A stretch of 32,496 nucleotides of DNA from Botrimarina colliarenosi (GTDB lineage Bacteria > Planctomycetota > Planctomycetia > Pirellulales > Lacipirellulaceae). Shown here piece after piece: positions 1 to 7,975 of the stretch. The stretch is taken from assembly GCF_007859955.1 (NCBI RefSeq), contig NZ_SJPR01000011.1, positions 1 through 32,496 of the forward strand. Direction: 5' to 3'. The notes under the pieces were generated by a model. That model was given only the letters and a program-made list of their open reading frames with translations, did not search any database and was not told where the DNA came from. Position 1 is the first letter of the stretch, and every line of letters starts with the position of its first letter. The translations under genes were made by a program, and so were the position numbers.

Positions 1-46
1 TATCGTCCACTTCCCAGATCGTCTCCAGCGACGCCGCTACGGCCAT
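1..46 (-). CDS. 5' end of a divergent gene cut by the window edge
   Basis: Read on the minus strand, an ATG at 46-44 opens a frame that runs off the left edge after 15 codons (MAVAASLETIWEVDD). A GGAGG lies six bases upstream of this ATG (about 53-57), a good Shine-Dalgarno at correct spacing, and the third codon positions are mostly G/C like the real genes here. That is why I call it a gene start rather than noise. Fifteen residues are too few to name a family. It would be transcribed divergently from the esterase gene at 353. Confidence 0.5.
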   Translation of the reverse strand, partial: MAVAASLETIWEVDD

Positions 47-352
47 CTCGCACCTCCATGGTTCGGGTTGCGAGAACCTCTACGAACTTCGCTCTACCCC
101 GCCAAGACCAGTTCTGGGATAGTTACTAAGCCGCAACCGGCTCGCTCCGACCGAACCCAGCGCCATCGCTTTCGGTTGGTGAGGGGTTACGATTTTATCT
201 ATACTGCCATTGCCACTTTCAGCACCGCGGGAGTTGGCGCCGTAGTAAGCATATGGCCGCTAGAACGCGGTATAACTACTCTTCACTTGCAGTGGGTTCC
301 GACCACCACAGAACTATTTCTTCTATCTATACGGCTAGGCCATTGGAGTCGC
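47..352. other. Divergent intergenic region, AT-richer than its surroundings
   Basis: About 300 bp between the edge gene and the esterase. The frame of the esterase stays open back to 68, but the peptide encoded before 353 lacks family character. The first residues that look like a protein start are the signal peptide beginning at 353. The string tatctatac occurs twice, near 196-204 and 325-333. Both upstream regulatory regions of the divergent genes should lie here. Confidence 0.5.
176..205 (+). promoter_or_regulatory. Possible promoter for the esterase gene
   Basis: TTGGTG at 176-181 and TATACT at 200-205 are separated by 18 bases, a fair match to a sigma-70 type promoter, in an AT-richer stretch. 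The transcript would have a leader of about 140 bases before the ATG at 353. Planctomycete promoters are poorly defined, so this is only a candidate. Confidence 0.3.
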
Positions 353-2236
353 ATGCACCGTGTTCTTTTTGCCCTGATCATCACCAGCCTTCTTATCACG
401 TCGAATCGAGCCGACGCCGCGCCGCGCAAGCTTGTCCTTATCGGCGACTCAACGGTGAAGAACGGCCAGGGGCGTGGTGACGGCGGGCTATGGGGGTGGG
501 GGCAGGTGCTGCAGCCCCACTTCGATGTCGATTGCCTCGTTGTCGAGAACCGGGCGCTCGGTGGCCGCAGCAGCCGCACCTACCTCACCGAAGGGCTCTG
601 GCAGCGGTCGCTCGATTCGCTCCGCGCCGGCGACTACGTGCTGATGCAGTTCGGCCACAACGACGGCGGCCAGATGTTCGATGGCGACCGCCCCCGGGCC
701 TCGATCAAGGGCAACGGCGACGAGTCGCAAGACGGCGTCGTTGAGGCGACCGGCGCCGAGGAAACCGTCCACAGTTATGGCTGGTACCTGCGGTGCTACA
801 TCGCCGACGCCAAGGCGAAGGGCGCCGTGCCGATCGTCCTCTCCCCGGCGCCACGCAACATCTGGCGTGACGGCAAAGTCGCCCGGGCGTCGGCCGACTA
901 TGGCAAGTGGGCCAAGGAGGCGGCCGAACAGGCCGGGGCGCCATTTATCGACCTCAACGAAATCGTGGCGAAGCGGTACGAAGAGGAGGGCCAGCAGAAG
1001 GTCGCCGGTGACTTCTTTACCGCCGCTGACCACACTCACACGACGCGGGCCGGCGCGCTGGTGAACGCCGAGTGCGTCGCAAAGGGAATCCGCGGCCTCG
1101 AAGCGAGCGACCTTAGTGATTGCCTGCTAGCCGAACTTGTGAAAGTCTCTTATTCCGTCGACTTCGGCGGACCAAGCGGCGACGCGATCCGGACGCCGGC
1201 GGTCTTCGACGCGGGTCGCGGCCACGGCTTCGAGCCCGGCGCCTCGGTTGAATTCGTCAACGCGTCGGCGGGGCACGCGTGCGTCGGTGACGGGGCCTTC
1301 GCTTATTCGTTCGTCGTCCCCGATGGCAATTGGTTGGTCGAGGCGACGCTCGGTTCACCCGAGGCGGCCACGAAGACGCGGGTCGAGGCGGAACTCCGCC
1401 GACAGATGACCGACGAGGTCGCGACCGAGCCGGGCGCCTTCGAGACGCGGCGTTTCGTCGTCAACACCCGCACCCCCGCGATCGAGGCGGGCGGGTCGGT
1501 CCGTCTCAAACCACGCGAACGCGGCAGCGAAGCCGCGGCCTGGGACCGGAAGTTGACGCTGCGATTCACCGGCGAGCGGCCCGCGGTCTCGCGCCTGTCG
1601 GTGACGCCCGCCCCCGACGTGCCGACCATCTACTTGCTGGGCGACTCCACCGTCGCCGACCAGCCCGAGGCCCCGTGGGCCAGCTGGGGTCAGAAGCTGC
1701 CGGTTCACTTCCGCGACGACATCGCGGTGGCGAACCACTCCGAGTCGGGCGAGACGGTCCGGGGCTTTTGGAATGCTCGGCGATTCGACAAAGTCCTCGA
1801 GCGGATGCGGCCGGGCGACTGGCTGCTGATTCAATTCGGCCACAACGATATGAAGAGCACCCGGCCCGACGCCTTGAAGGAATACCGTAACGGGTTAAAG
1901 CGAGCGGTCGAGGAGACGCGTCGTCGCGGCGCCACGCCGGTTCTTGTCACTTCGATGGAGCGGATGGCGGGCGTCGAGAAAGACACGCTCGGCGCGTACC
2001 CACAAACGGTCCGCGACCTGGCCGCCGAAATGGACGCCCCCGTGATCGACCTCCACGCCGCGAGCAAGGCGCTCTACCGCGATCTGGGCGAGCGCTTGCC
2101 CGAGGCGTTCCAGGACGCGACGCACCATACCGATTTCGGCGCCGAACGGCTCGCCCGCAGCGTGGCGAACGGGATCGGCCGGGCGGTGCCTGACCTCGCC
2201 TCCCACCTCAAGGCGACAACCGTCACCTCGCCGTAA
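353..2236 (+). CDS. Secreted double-SGNH-domain rhamnogalacturonan acetylesterase-like protein
   Basis: A 627-residue exported hydrolase expected to remove acetyl groups from pectic polysaccharide (rhamnogalacturonan). The chosen ATG gives a clear signal peptide (residues 1-22, hydrophobic core LFALIITSLLIT, then ADAAP). The longer open frame upstream has no signal. Two full SGNH domains are visible. Domain 1 has GDS at 31-33, FGHND at 100-104 and the C-terminal DHTH at 226-229. Domain 2 has GDS at 430-432, FGHND at 495-499 and DATHH at 588-592. Both therefore keep the nucleophile Ser, the Gly/Asn oxyanion residues and the Asp/His pair. Between them (about 260-420) is a beta-rich stretch like the galactose-binding module that accompanies rhamnogalacturonan acetylesterases (CE12 type). 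Convergent with a GH28 gene, which supports a pectin role. Exact substrate is inferred. Confidence 0.85.
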   Translation: MHRVLFALIITSLLITSNRADAAPRKLVLIGDSTVKNGQGRGDGGLWGWGQVLQPHFDVDCLVVENRALGGRSSRTYLTEGLWQRSLDSLRAGDYVLMQFGHNDGGQMFDGDRPRASIKGNGDESQDGVVEATGAEETVHSYGWYLRCYIADAKAKGAVPIVLSPAPRNIWRDGKVARASADYGKWAKEAAEQAGAPFIDLNEIVAKRYEEEGQQKVAGDFFTAADHTHTTRAGALVNAECVAKGIRGLEASDLSDCLLAELVKVSYSVDFGGPSGDAIRTPAVFDAGRGHGFEPGASVEFVNASAGHACVGDGAFAYSFVVPDGNWLVEATLGSPEAATKTRVEAELRRQMTDEVATEPGAFETRRFVVNTRTPAIEAGGSVRLKPRERGSEAAAWDRKLTLRFTGERPAVSRLSVTPAPDVPTIYLLGDSTVADQPEAPWASWGQKLPVHFRDDIAVANHSESGETVRGFWNARRFDKVLERMRPGDWLLIQFGHNDMKSTRPDALKEYRNGLKRAVEETRRRGATPVLVTSMERMAGVEKDTLGAYPQTVRDLAAEMDAPVIDLHAASKALYRDLGERLPEAFQDATHHTDFGAERLARSVANGIGRAVPDLASHLKATTVTSP

Positions 2237-2245
2237 GCCTCGGGA

Positions 2246-2323
2246 TTTGTGGGCGGCGCGGCGCTAGCCGCCGGTGAATCACCGGAGGGGGCTACCGGCG
2301 GCTAGCGCCGCGCCGCTCACAAA
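2246..2323. repeat. Long palindrome (REP-like) between convergent genes
   Basis: Arms at 2246-2275 and 2294-2323 pair over 30 positions with a single G-T wobble (2252/2317). The inner 23 bp (2253-2275 with 2294-2316) are perfect and contain GCGCTAGCCGCCGG. The loop region can form an inner hairpin, CCGGTG-AAT-CACCGG. It sits ten bases after the esterase stop and before the convergent GH28 stop, so the folded RNA could end both transcripts. The plus side ends in a short A run and the minus side in TTTGT. A second weaker dyad, TGGGTCG/CGACCCA (2346-2352 and 2364-2370), follows. The arm sequence resembles palindromic dispersed repeats of Pirellulales genomes; that link is from memory. Confidence 0.7.
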
Positions 2324-2418
2324 AAGGGTCGCTCAGGCGAAACCCTGGGTCGGTCAACCGCTACGACCCAATCAGTGGGCTCCTCTTGTCGAAGCGCTAC
2401 TCGCGATCGTGATCCGTA

Positions 2419-3726
2419 TCAGTCGGTGGGCCCGTCGTACGGCTCGCCGTTGACGACAACGTCGCGGCAGGTCAGGCCGTCAACCTCTCCCACAGCGAAG
2501 CGGTTGCGAGCCGCGTCGATCTCGATCTCTTCGAGGGTGATCTGTTCAATCGCGTCGCCCGGGTTACCCCGCAACTCACCGAGCGATTGGACCGAGCCCC
2601 GGATGCGGCGGAGCGTGACGCCACGGACCACCGAGCGAGGCGGCTCGGCGCCTTGCAGGTCGAAGAATTGGGTCCAAGGCTTGACGTCGAACAAGGCCTG
2701 GGCGCCGTCGAGCGTCAGGTCCTCGAAGAGCAAGTTCTCGTAAGTCTGCGGCGTGTCGGGACGGAGCTTCAGACGGACGACGGGAATGGCGGCGCCGACG
2801 CGGCAACGTCGCACCACGACGTTGCGGACAATCGTCGCCTCGCTGCCACAGGTGAGCACGCCATGCCCGCTCTGAAAGTCGCAGTCTTCGACGAGGATTC
2901 CTTCTACCGGCGGGCTAGAAACATCGTCGAGGGCGTGGGGTCCCTTCGTCCCCTTCAGGGCGATGCAGTCGTCGCCGACCGAGATCATACAACGGCGGAT
3001 CACAACGTCCTGGCAGCTATCGACATCAATGCCGTCGGAGCTCGGAGCCCGGTCAATGGAAACCTCGTCCCAAGGCTGAGAGTCGCCCGTGATCTTGGGA
3101 GGATCGCCGTGCGGCGCCGTGATCGACACCCCTTCGATCACGACGCCCACACAGCGATAGACGTGCAGGTTCCAGAAGCCCGAATCCTTCAGACGCACCC
3201 CGCTGACGGCGACGTCTTGGCATCCCTCGAAGTACATCAGTCGCGGGCGTTCGACTTCGAGGTTGGTGCATTTGCGGTTCTCGGCCCGTCGCTTCCAGAA
3301 CGCGGTCCAGTAGGGTTTGCCGCCGCCATCGAGAACCCCGGAGCCCGTGACCTGCACGTTCGTTAATTCAACCGCGTTGATAAGCGCCGGTCGCCACGGC
3401 TGAACCTTCCCTTCGATCCGTGTTTGGCAGGTGGGGTAATCGGCGATATCGGCTGAGCCAAGGAGGACGGCACCCTCGGCGAGATGGAGTTCGACGCCCG
3501 CCTTGAGCCACAACGCCCCGGACCTAAAAACTCCTGCGGGGATGACGACGCGTCCGCCCCCGTCCGCCGACGCCCTGTCGATTACCGACTGGATCGCCCC
3601 GGTCTGGACCGCTTCGCTCTCCGGAAGCACTCCGTGATCGACAATCGAATAGTCCGTTGCTAGCGCTGTCGCGCCAACCGGCCAAGCCGCGACAACCAAG
3701 AGAAGAGCACGCACGGAAACGACCAT
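2419..3726 (-). CDS. Exported GH28 polygalacturonase-family glycoside hydrolase
   Basis: A 435-residue secreted right-handed beta-helix enzyme of family GH28, which cleaves galacturonan or rhamnogalacturonan backbones. The ATG at 3726 opens a signal peptide (MVVSVRALLLVVAAWPVGATALA). An upstream GTG at 3783 adds 19 residues without signal character and lies inside the preceding terminator. All four GH28 hallmarks are present: SSDGIDVDS (catalytic Asp about 231, the usual NTD being SSD), GDDCIALK (DD about 252-253), GHGV (His about 288) and RLK (about 318-320). The N-terminal DHGVLPESEAVQTGAIQSVI region is the usual helix cap. Length fits the family. No Shine-Dalgarno is evident. Convergent with the acetylesterase at 353-2236, so the two probably act on the same pectic substrate. 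Precise linkage specificity cannot be read from sequence. Confidence 0.88.
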   Translation of the reverse strand: MVVSVRALLLVVAAWPVGATALATDYSIVDHGVLPESEAVQTGAIQSVIDRASADGGGRVVIPAGVFRSGALWLKAGVELHLAEGAVLLGSADIADYPTCQTRIEGKVQPWRPALINAVELTNVQVTGSGVLDGGGKPYWTAFWKRRAENRKCTNLEVERPRLMYFEGCQDVAVSGVRLKDSGFWNLHVYRCVGVVIEGVSITAPHGDPPKITGDSQPWDEVSIDRAPSSDGIDVDSCQDVVIRRCMISVGDDCIALKGTKGPHALDDVSSPPVEGILVEDCDFQSGHGVLTCGSEATIVRNVVVRRCRVGAAIPVVRLKLRPDTPQTYENLLFEDLTLDGAQALFDVKPWTQFFDLQGAEPPRSVVRGVTLRRIRGSVQSLGELRGNPGDAIEQITLEEIEIDAARNRFAVGEVDGLTCRDVVVNGEPYDGPTD

Positions 3727-3751
3727 CGCAGGAGGAGCCTGATGAGGAATC

Positions 3752-3787
3752 AAACGAAAAAGGGGGTGGTGATTGCTCACCACCCCC
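3752..3787 (-). terminator. Intrinsic terminator after the DNRLRE protein gene
   Basis: Perfect 11-bp stem (3762-3772 with 3777-3787, GGGGGTGGTGA/TCACCACCCCC) with a TTGC/GCAA loop, followed in the minus direction by TTTTTCGTTTG. It lies 34 bases after the stop of the 3821-4624 gene and just before the GH28 start, so it isolates the two genes. Confidence 0.85.
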
Positions 3788-3820
3788 GAAGACTAACGGC
3801 GGTTGCAGGGATCGGTCGGT

Positions 3821-4624
3821 TCAGCGGCGACGCGACGCCAACCCGAGCAAGCTAAGAGCGGCGAGGCACGCCGTCGTTGGTTCGGGGACGAAATCCAGCG
3901 GGATAACGCCCAGCTTAGGAGCGAAGGGCGCGCCTTGCTCTTTCGTACGGATGTTGCCCGTCTGAGCCGAGTCCGATCCGTCGTGGAAGAGCAAGAAGCT
4001 AACCAGACCGTTGGTGTCGGCGTTGAGGACCGATTCGAGATCGAGCGTGGCGGTGTCCGACTGCAAAACGTAGCGTCCGCCGGGGAGCCCGCGGGTGTCG
4101 GCCGTCTGAATGATGCCGAGCTGGAACGGGTTCGGGGCCGGCGGCGGGGCGCCCGGATTGAACAACTGCGTCGGGTCGAGGAAGTTGTTCGCCGCCGAGT
4201 CGTAAGCGGCTCCTGTGGGCGGTTGAAGAATGCCCGGAGCGTTGGAGTAGCTGGTGGTCGACTCATCCCAGTTGTCGAGAGGGCCATCGGCGATCGCGTA
4301 GACGCGGAGCGTGCGACTTCGGTTCGTTTCGTTGTAGAACCAGAGTTCCGCATCCGCGTAAGCGGCGGTGTCGAGACTCGAAATGTCGAAGCGGACCAGC
4401 AGCATCTTTTGACGCACGTCGTCATAGCGGCGGTAGTCGGCCCCGGTTGCCGCGCCAAAGACCACAGCGCTGGTGCCGCCGCTTTGGCCGTCGTTTTGCA
4501 GCGACGTGTCGGCGCCGTTGCCGTCCGCCGTCGTCACAAACATGGCTGCTTGCGATGTGCTGCACGCCAGGAGCGAGGCGAGCACGGCCAAGCCGAGCAG
4601 GCGTCGCGTGAGGTGTTGTCTCAT
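3821..4624 (-). CDS. DNRLRE-domain PEP-CTERM protein
   Basis: A 267-residue exported protein of unknown binding role. It has a signal peptide (LLGLAVLASLLACSTSQA) and then a beta-sandwich of DNRLRE type (about 50-230: QKMLLVRFDISSL, ADAELWFYNET, WDESTTSYSNAPGI). It ends with a PEP-CTERM tail: VPEPTTACLAAL, a hydrophobic helix and RRR. PEP-CTERM tails are processed by exosortase and are linked to exopolysaccharide and biofilm surfaces. An AAGGA lies nine bases before the ATG. It starts 51 bases after the big beta-repeat gene, with no terminator between, so the two may be one transcript ending at the terminator at 3752-3787. Specific ligand unknown. Confidence 0.75.
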   Translation of the reverse strand: MRQHLTRRLLGLAVLASLLACSTSQAAMFVTTADGNGADTSLQNDGQSGGTSAVVFGAATGADYRRYDDVRQKMLLVRFDISSLDTAAYADAELWFYNETNRSRTLRVYAIADGPLDNWDESTTSYSNAPGILQPPTGAAYDSAANNFLDPTQLFNPGAPPPAPNPFQLGIIQTADTRGLPGGRYVLQSDTATLDLESVLNADTNGLVSFLLFHDGSDSAQTGNIRTKEQGAPFAPKLGVIPLDFVPEPTTACLAALSLLGLASRRR

Positions 4625-4675
4625 TGGGACTAGTCCTTATCAGAAGAAGAGAAACAAGAAGCCTGTTAATTAAAC

Positions 4676-7600
4676 CTAGTTACGACGGCCTGACAGAGCG
4701 AACACAATGGCGCCGAAAGCGAGCAGGATTGTCGTCGGCTCGGGAACGGCCAAGGCCGTAGCCGAGCTGGGGCCAACGGCGCCATAGTTGTCCGACCAGG
4801 CGGCGTAGTCCGCGGCGTCCACGACGCCGGGCGAAGCGGTCTCGTTTTGCAGCGGTCCGCCGTCACGCCAGACCGTGTAGTCCGCGGCGTTGACGAGCCC
4901 GTCGTTGTTGTAGTCGCCGGCGAGGACGAACGGGACGAAGGTCGTCACATCCAAGAGGCCGGTCCCGGTGATGAGGGACGTTTGGTTGGCCGCCCCGGAG
5001 CCGATGGCGCCCCACGTCCCTGTGACCTGCGAAACATCGCCGAAGAACAGCGAGTCAATCGTGTCGGTGCCGATGAAGTCGAGGTTGAAGACCGTGCCGT
5101 CGGTGAGATAAACGTCGCCAATGTCCGACAAGGTTGCGGCGTTGATGCTGAGCGTCCCTCCCTCAACCGAGGTATCGCCGGTGTAGGTGTTATCGGCGGC
5201 GCCGGTGATCGTCAGCGAACCAGCGCCGACTTTCGTGAGGTTGGTCGTCGTTCCTCCCTCGGTGATCGCCCCTCCGAAAATCGACGAGGTTCCCAGGTTG
5301 CCGATCCGCCAAGTCTTCTCGGTCGCCGTGCCGCCGCCCGCAAATCCCGAGAGGACCGCGCCGGCGTCGCCATTGAGTTCCCCGACATCGACCGTCGAGA
5401 CTGAGTTTTGGCGTTGATTGACCGTGACGCCGGCGCCAACGGTCAGCCGTCCATTCGGGATGCCTGCTCCGGCGCCGCCGAAGAAACGAACACCCATCGT
5501 TGTCGCCGCCCCACTGGGGGCGAGGGTCAGGTGGCCTGTGAACTGATCGTTCACGCCACCCATATCGACCAGCCGGCCTTCGACTTCGGTTGTCACCGTC
5601 AGATCGCCCGAGCCGGCGGCGTTGGGGAGAACCAGTTGGTTCGTCGCCGTGTTCGTCGGCTCGCCGTTGGCGACGATCGTGTTGGAGGTGCCGGCCGTGA
5701 CGTTCAGCACCGAGTTGGTCATGCCGCCGGTCAAGGCGTTGGAGGCGCGGATTGTCGCGCCCGACATCGTGAGTTGCCCGGATCCGAAGGCCCCGACATT
5801 GACGCCGATATCAACGGTTCCACCCTCAAGCGTCGTGTTGCCCGAGTAAGTGTTGTTCACCGGTAGCGTTAGAGTGCTCGAACCCCGCTTCGTCAGCGAG
5901 GCGAAGCCGACGATCTTCCCGGCGCCCGTGAAGGTGTAGTCGGTCGTCGAATCGATCACGACGTTTAGCGGCTGGACGTCTTGCGACAGGTTGACCGTAA
6001 AGGTGGTGGCGGTGTCGTCGAACGTCACGTCGTCGCCGTTGAAGAACGTGTCAACCGACGAAGTGCTGTTATTGAAAAAGTTTTGAGTCGTCTGGACATC
6101 CCAATTGCTGCTCGCGGCGCCGCGCCAAACAATCGAGTCGCCGTCGGTGACCGTCGCATTGAAGACGAGGTTGTTGCCCGAGATGCTGACGGGCAACGAG
6201 CCCGAACGGCCGGGCCAGGCGACCGACCAATTGGTGGTCGCACCGGAGAAGCCGCCGGCGGAACTCAGGATGGTGTACTGTCCGCTAGTCGGCACCGACC
6301 CCGTCAAGAAGTTGGGGGTGACGACGCCGCCGCCGGCGAGGTTGGTGAGCCCATTGACCTGGATGAGGTCGTTGCCGGCGCCGGGCGTGGCCGCGACGTC
6401 GTAGAGGATTTCGCCGCCGTTGAAGGTCAGCGCGTTGGCGAACGTCAGCGTTCCGGCCGTCCGGACAAGTGTCGCCGAGTTGCCGACATTGTCGTCGCCC
6501 GGCGCGAGGCGTCCCTCGTCGTGATTGAAGTTGCCGACGATGGTTCCGCCGCCGATGATCTGCTGCAGAGCGGCCGTCGAGTAGCCGGGCGACGCCGAGA
6601 CGTCGAGCGTCGCGCCCGGGCGGACATCGACGGTCGAGTAGAGGAGGCCGAGTGCGCCCGTGTCGTCCGTTCCGGCCGGCAACGTCGCAGCGCCTGAGAG
6701 GGCGAGCGTACCCGCATTGATCGTCGTGACGCCGCCGCGGCGGTCGGGATTGCCCGCTTGGCCGCCCGCGGCGGTGTTGACGGGCGAGTAGCTGAGGGCG
6801 CCCGAGAGGGTCAACTTGCCGGTCCCGTTCTTGATCAGATCAAGGCCGCCATTGCCAGGGGTGATCGTTCCCGCGTGGGACGAGTCGGCGTTGTTGGCGC
6901 CGATGGCCCAACGTGCGACGCCGCCCGGGTTCGACCCGCCCGAAATATCCGACGTGGCCGATCCGTGCAACTCGGCGATCGAAATCGTATTGCCGGTCGA
7001 GTTCGTGCGGACAAAGGTCGAGACGTTGTCGAGATTTACGACGGTCGCTGCGAAGCTGGCGCCGTCGAAAGACCCGCCGTTCGGGCGGAGGCGGAAAACG
7101 CTCAAAGCCTCACCAGGAGCGGAGATGCCAGAGACATTCAACGTGTCAAAGCCGGACCAGTTGCCGTGGGCGGAGAACTGTTCGCCCAAGACTGCAGCGT
7201 TGGTGTCCGAGACGATCACGTTAAGGGTCGATCCTGAACCCGCCGTCGAAGTCAGGTTATTGATGAAGGTGCCGCCCGCCCCTCTCACCGTTACATTCGC
7301 CCCGGCGGGCGCCGTCACGGTGTTAAAACCGATTCCGGTCTGTAGCTCGAGCGTCGCCCCGTCTTGCAGGTTGATTGAGTCGATCGTCTGCGCCTGAGGA
7401 TCGACGAGGTTGAAGAAGTCGTAGTAACTAAAGCCCGTTGCGATCCGGAGGGTCCCCTCGGCGACGTCAACAACACCGCTGAGGTTATTGCCGACGAAGT
7501 TCGCGCTGTCGGCGATGCCGCCGAGCGTGAGGATGCCGGCGCCCTGTTTCGTGAAACCGCTCGTGCCGGAAAGATAGGGCGCGACGAAGACATCGTCGAA

Positions 7601-7975
7601 AGCGGTCGGTGTGAGGGCGTTAACCGTGATCGTCGGCGAGGCGCCGGCGAGGGTAATGGTCGGGACCGGAGTCATATCCGAGCGGAGCTCGACGGTCCCT
7701 CCCGTGGCGAGGTTCGTGTCCCCGAAGATCAGGTGGCCCAGTGTCCGGTTCGCGTTGAAGGTGACCGAGATGTCACCGTTGAGGTCGACTTGGCTGAAGT
7801 CGGCAGTCGCGCCAGCTCCTGTAGCGACGGTCGATCCCGCCCAGTTGCCGGCGTCGCTGTAGATTCCGCTCTGCGCGGTCCAGACGCCATTGGTCTGGGC
7901 GGTCGCCGCGGAAGCCGACAAGGCTGCCAGGGTAATGCCGACAAGTTTAATGCCGTTGCTGACGAAGCCATCCAT
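4676..7975 (-). CDS. Giant autotransporter-type beta-strand-repeat protein with dockerin-like and PEP-CTERM ends
   Basis: A 1099-residue exported surface protein, probably an adhesin or matrix protein. The ATG at 7975 is preferred over the TTG at 7984; both lead into a signal peptide (GIKLVGITLAALSASAATAQ). The body is a Gly/Thr/Asn-rich beta-helix with at least four autotransporter-associated strand repeats: FTKQGAGILTLGG (about 140), LIKNGTGKLTLSG (about 380), LTKRGSSTLTL..NTYSGNTTLEGGTV (about 692) and LTKVGAGSLTI..NTYTGDTSVEGGTL (about 912). Near residue 1017 a calcium-loop motif GDYNNDGLVNAADYTVW and a second half VVDAADYAAW resemble a dockerin pair. It ends in VPEPTTILLAF, a hydrophobic helix and RRN, a PEP-CTERM signal. 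There is no C-terminal autotransporter barrel, so the repeats work as a passenger-like helix sorted by exosortase. Ligand unknown. Confidence 0.82.
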   Translation of the reverse strand: MDGFVSNGIKLVGITLAALSASAATAQTNGVWTAQSGIYSDAGNWAGSTVATGAGATADFSQVDLNGDISVTFNANRTLGHLIFGDTNLATGGTVELRSDMTPVPTITLAGASPTITVNALTPTAFDDVFVAPYLSGTSGFTKQGAGILTLGGIADSANFVGNNLSGVVDVAEGTLRIATGFSYYDFFNLVDPQAQTIDSINLQDGATLELQTGIGFNTVTAPAGANVTVRGAGGTFINNLTSTAGSGSTLNVIVSDTNAAVLGEQFSAHGNWSGFDTLNVSGISAPGEALSVFRLRPNGGSFDGASFAATVVNLDNVSTFVRTNSTGNTISIAELHGSATSDISGGSNPGGVARWAIGANNADSSHAGTITPGNGGLDLIKNGTGKLTLSGALSYSPVNTAAGGQAGNPDRRGGVTTINAGTLALSGAATLPAGTDDTGALGLLYSTVDVRPGATLDVSASPGYSTAALQQIIGGGTIVGNFNHDEGRLAPGDDNVGNSATLVRTAGTLTFANALTFNGGEILYDVAATPGAGNDLIQVNGLTNLAGGGVVTPNFLTGSVPTSGQYTILSSAGGFSGATTNWSVAWPGRSGSLPVSISGNNLVFNATVTDGDSIVWRGAASSNWDVQTTQNFFNNSTSSVDTFFNGDDVTFDDTATTFTVNLSQDVQPLNVVIDSTTDYTFTGAGKIVGFASLTKRGSSTLTLPVNNTYSGNTTLEGGTVDIGVNVGAFGSGQLTMSGATIRASNALTGGMTNSVLNVTAGTSNTIVANGEPTNTATNQLVLPNAAGSGDLTVTTEVEGRLVDMGGVNDQFTGHLTLAPSGAATTMGVRFFGGAGAGIPNGRLTVGAGVTVNQRQNSVSTVDVGELNGDAGAVLSGFAGGGTATEKTWRIGNLGTSSIFGGAITEGGTTTNLTKVGAGSLTITGAADNTYTGDTSVEGGTLSINAATLSDIGDVYLTDGTVFNLDFIGTDTIDSLFFGDVSQVTGTWGAIGSGAANQTSLITGTGLLDVTTFVPFVLAGDYNNDGLVNAADYTVWRDGGPLQNETASPGVVDAADYAAWSDNYGAVGPSSATALAVPEPTTILLAFGAIVFALSGRRN

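Noticed and set aside
3803..4633. 276-codon plus-strand frame opposite the DNRLRE protein
   Set aside because: The sense frame has a signal peptide, a DNRLRE domain and a PEP-CTERM tail, so this is a shadow.
4847..7397. Several 150-240 codon plus-strand frames inside the beta-repeat gene
   Set aside because: They change frame repeatedly and mirror the repeated sense codons; the minus-strand protein is continuous over 1099 residues.
4676..7975. Repeated Gly/Thr-rich units considered as a tandem DNA repeat or CRISPR
   Set aside because: The units are similar only at protein level, spaced irregularly, and have no identical DNA repeats with spacers.
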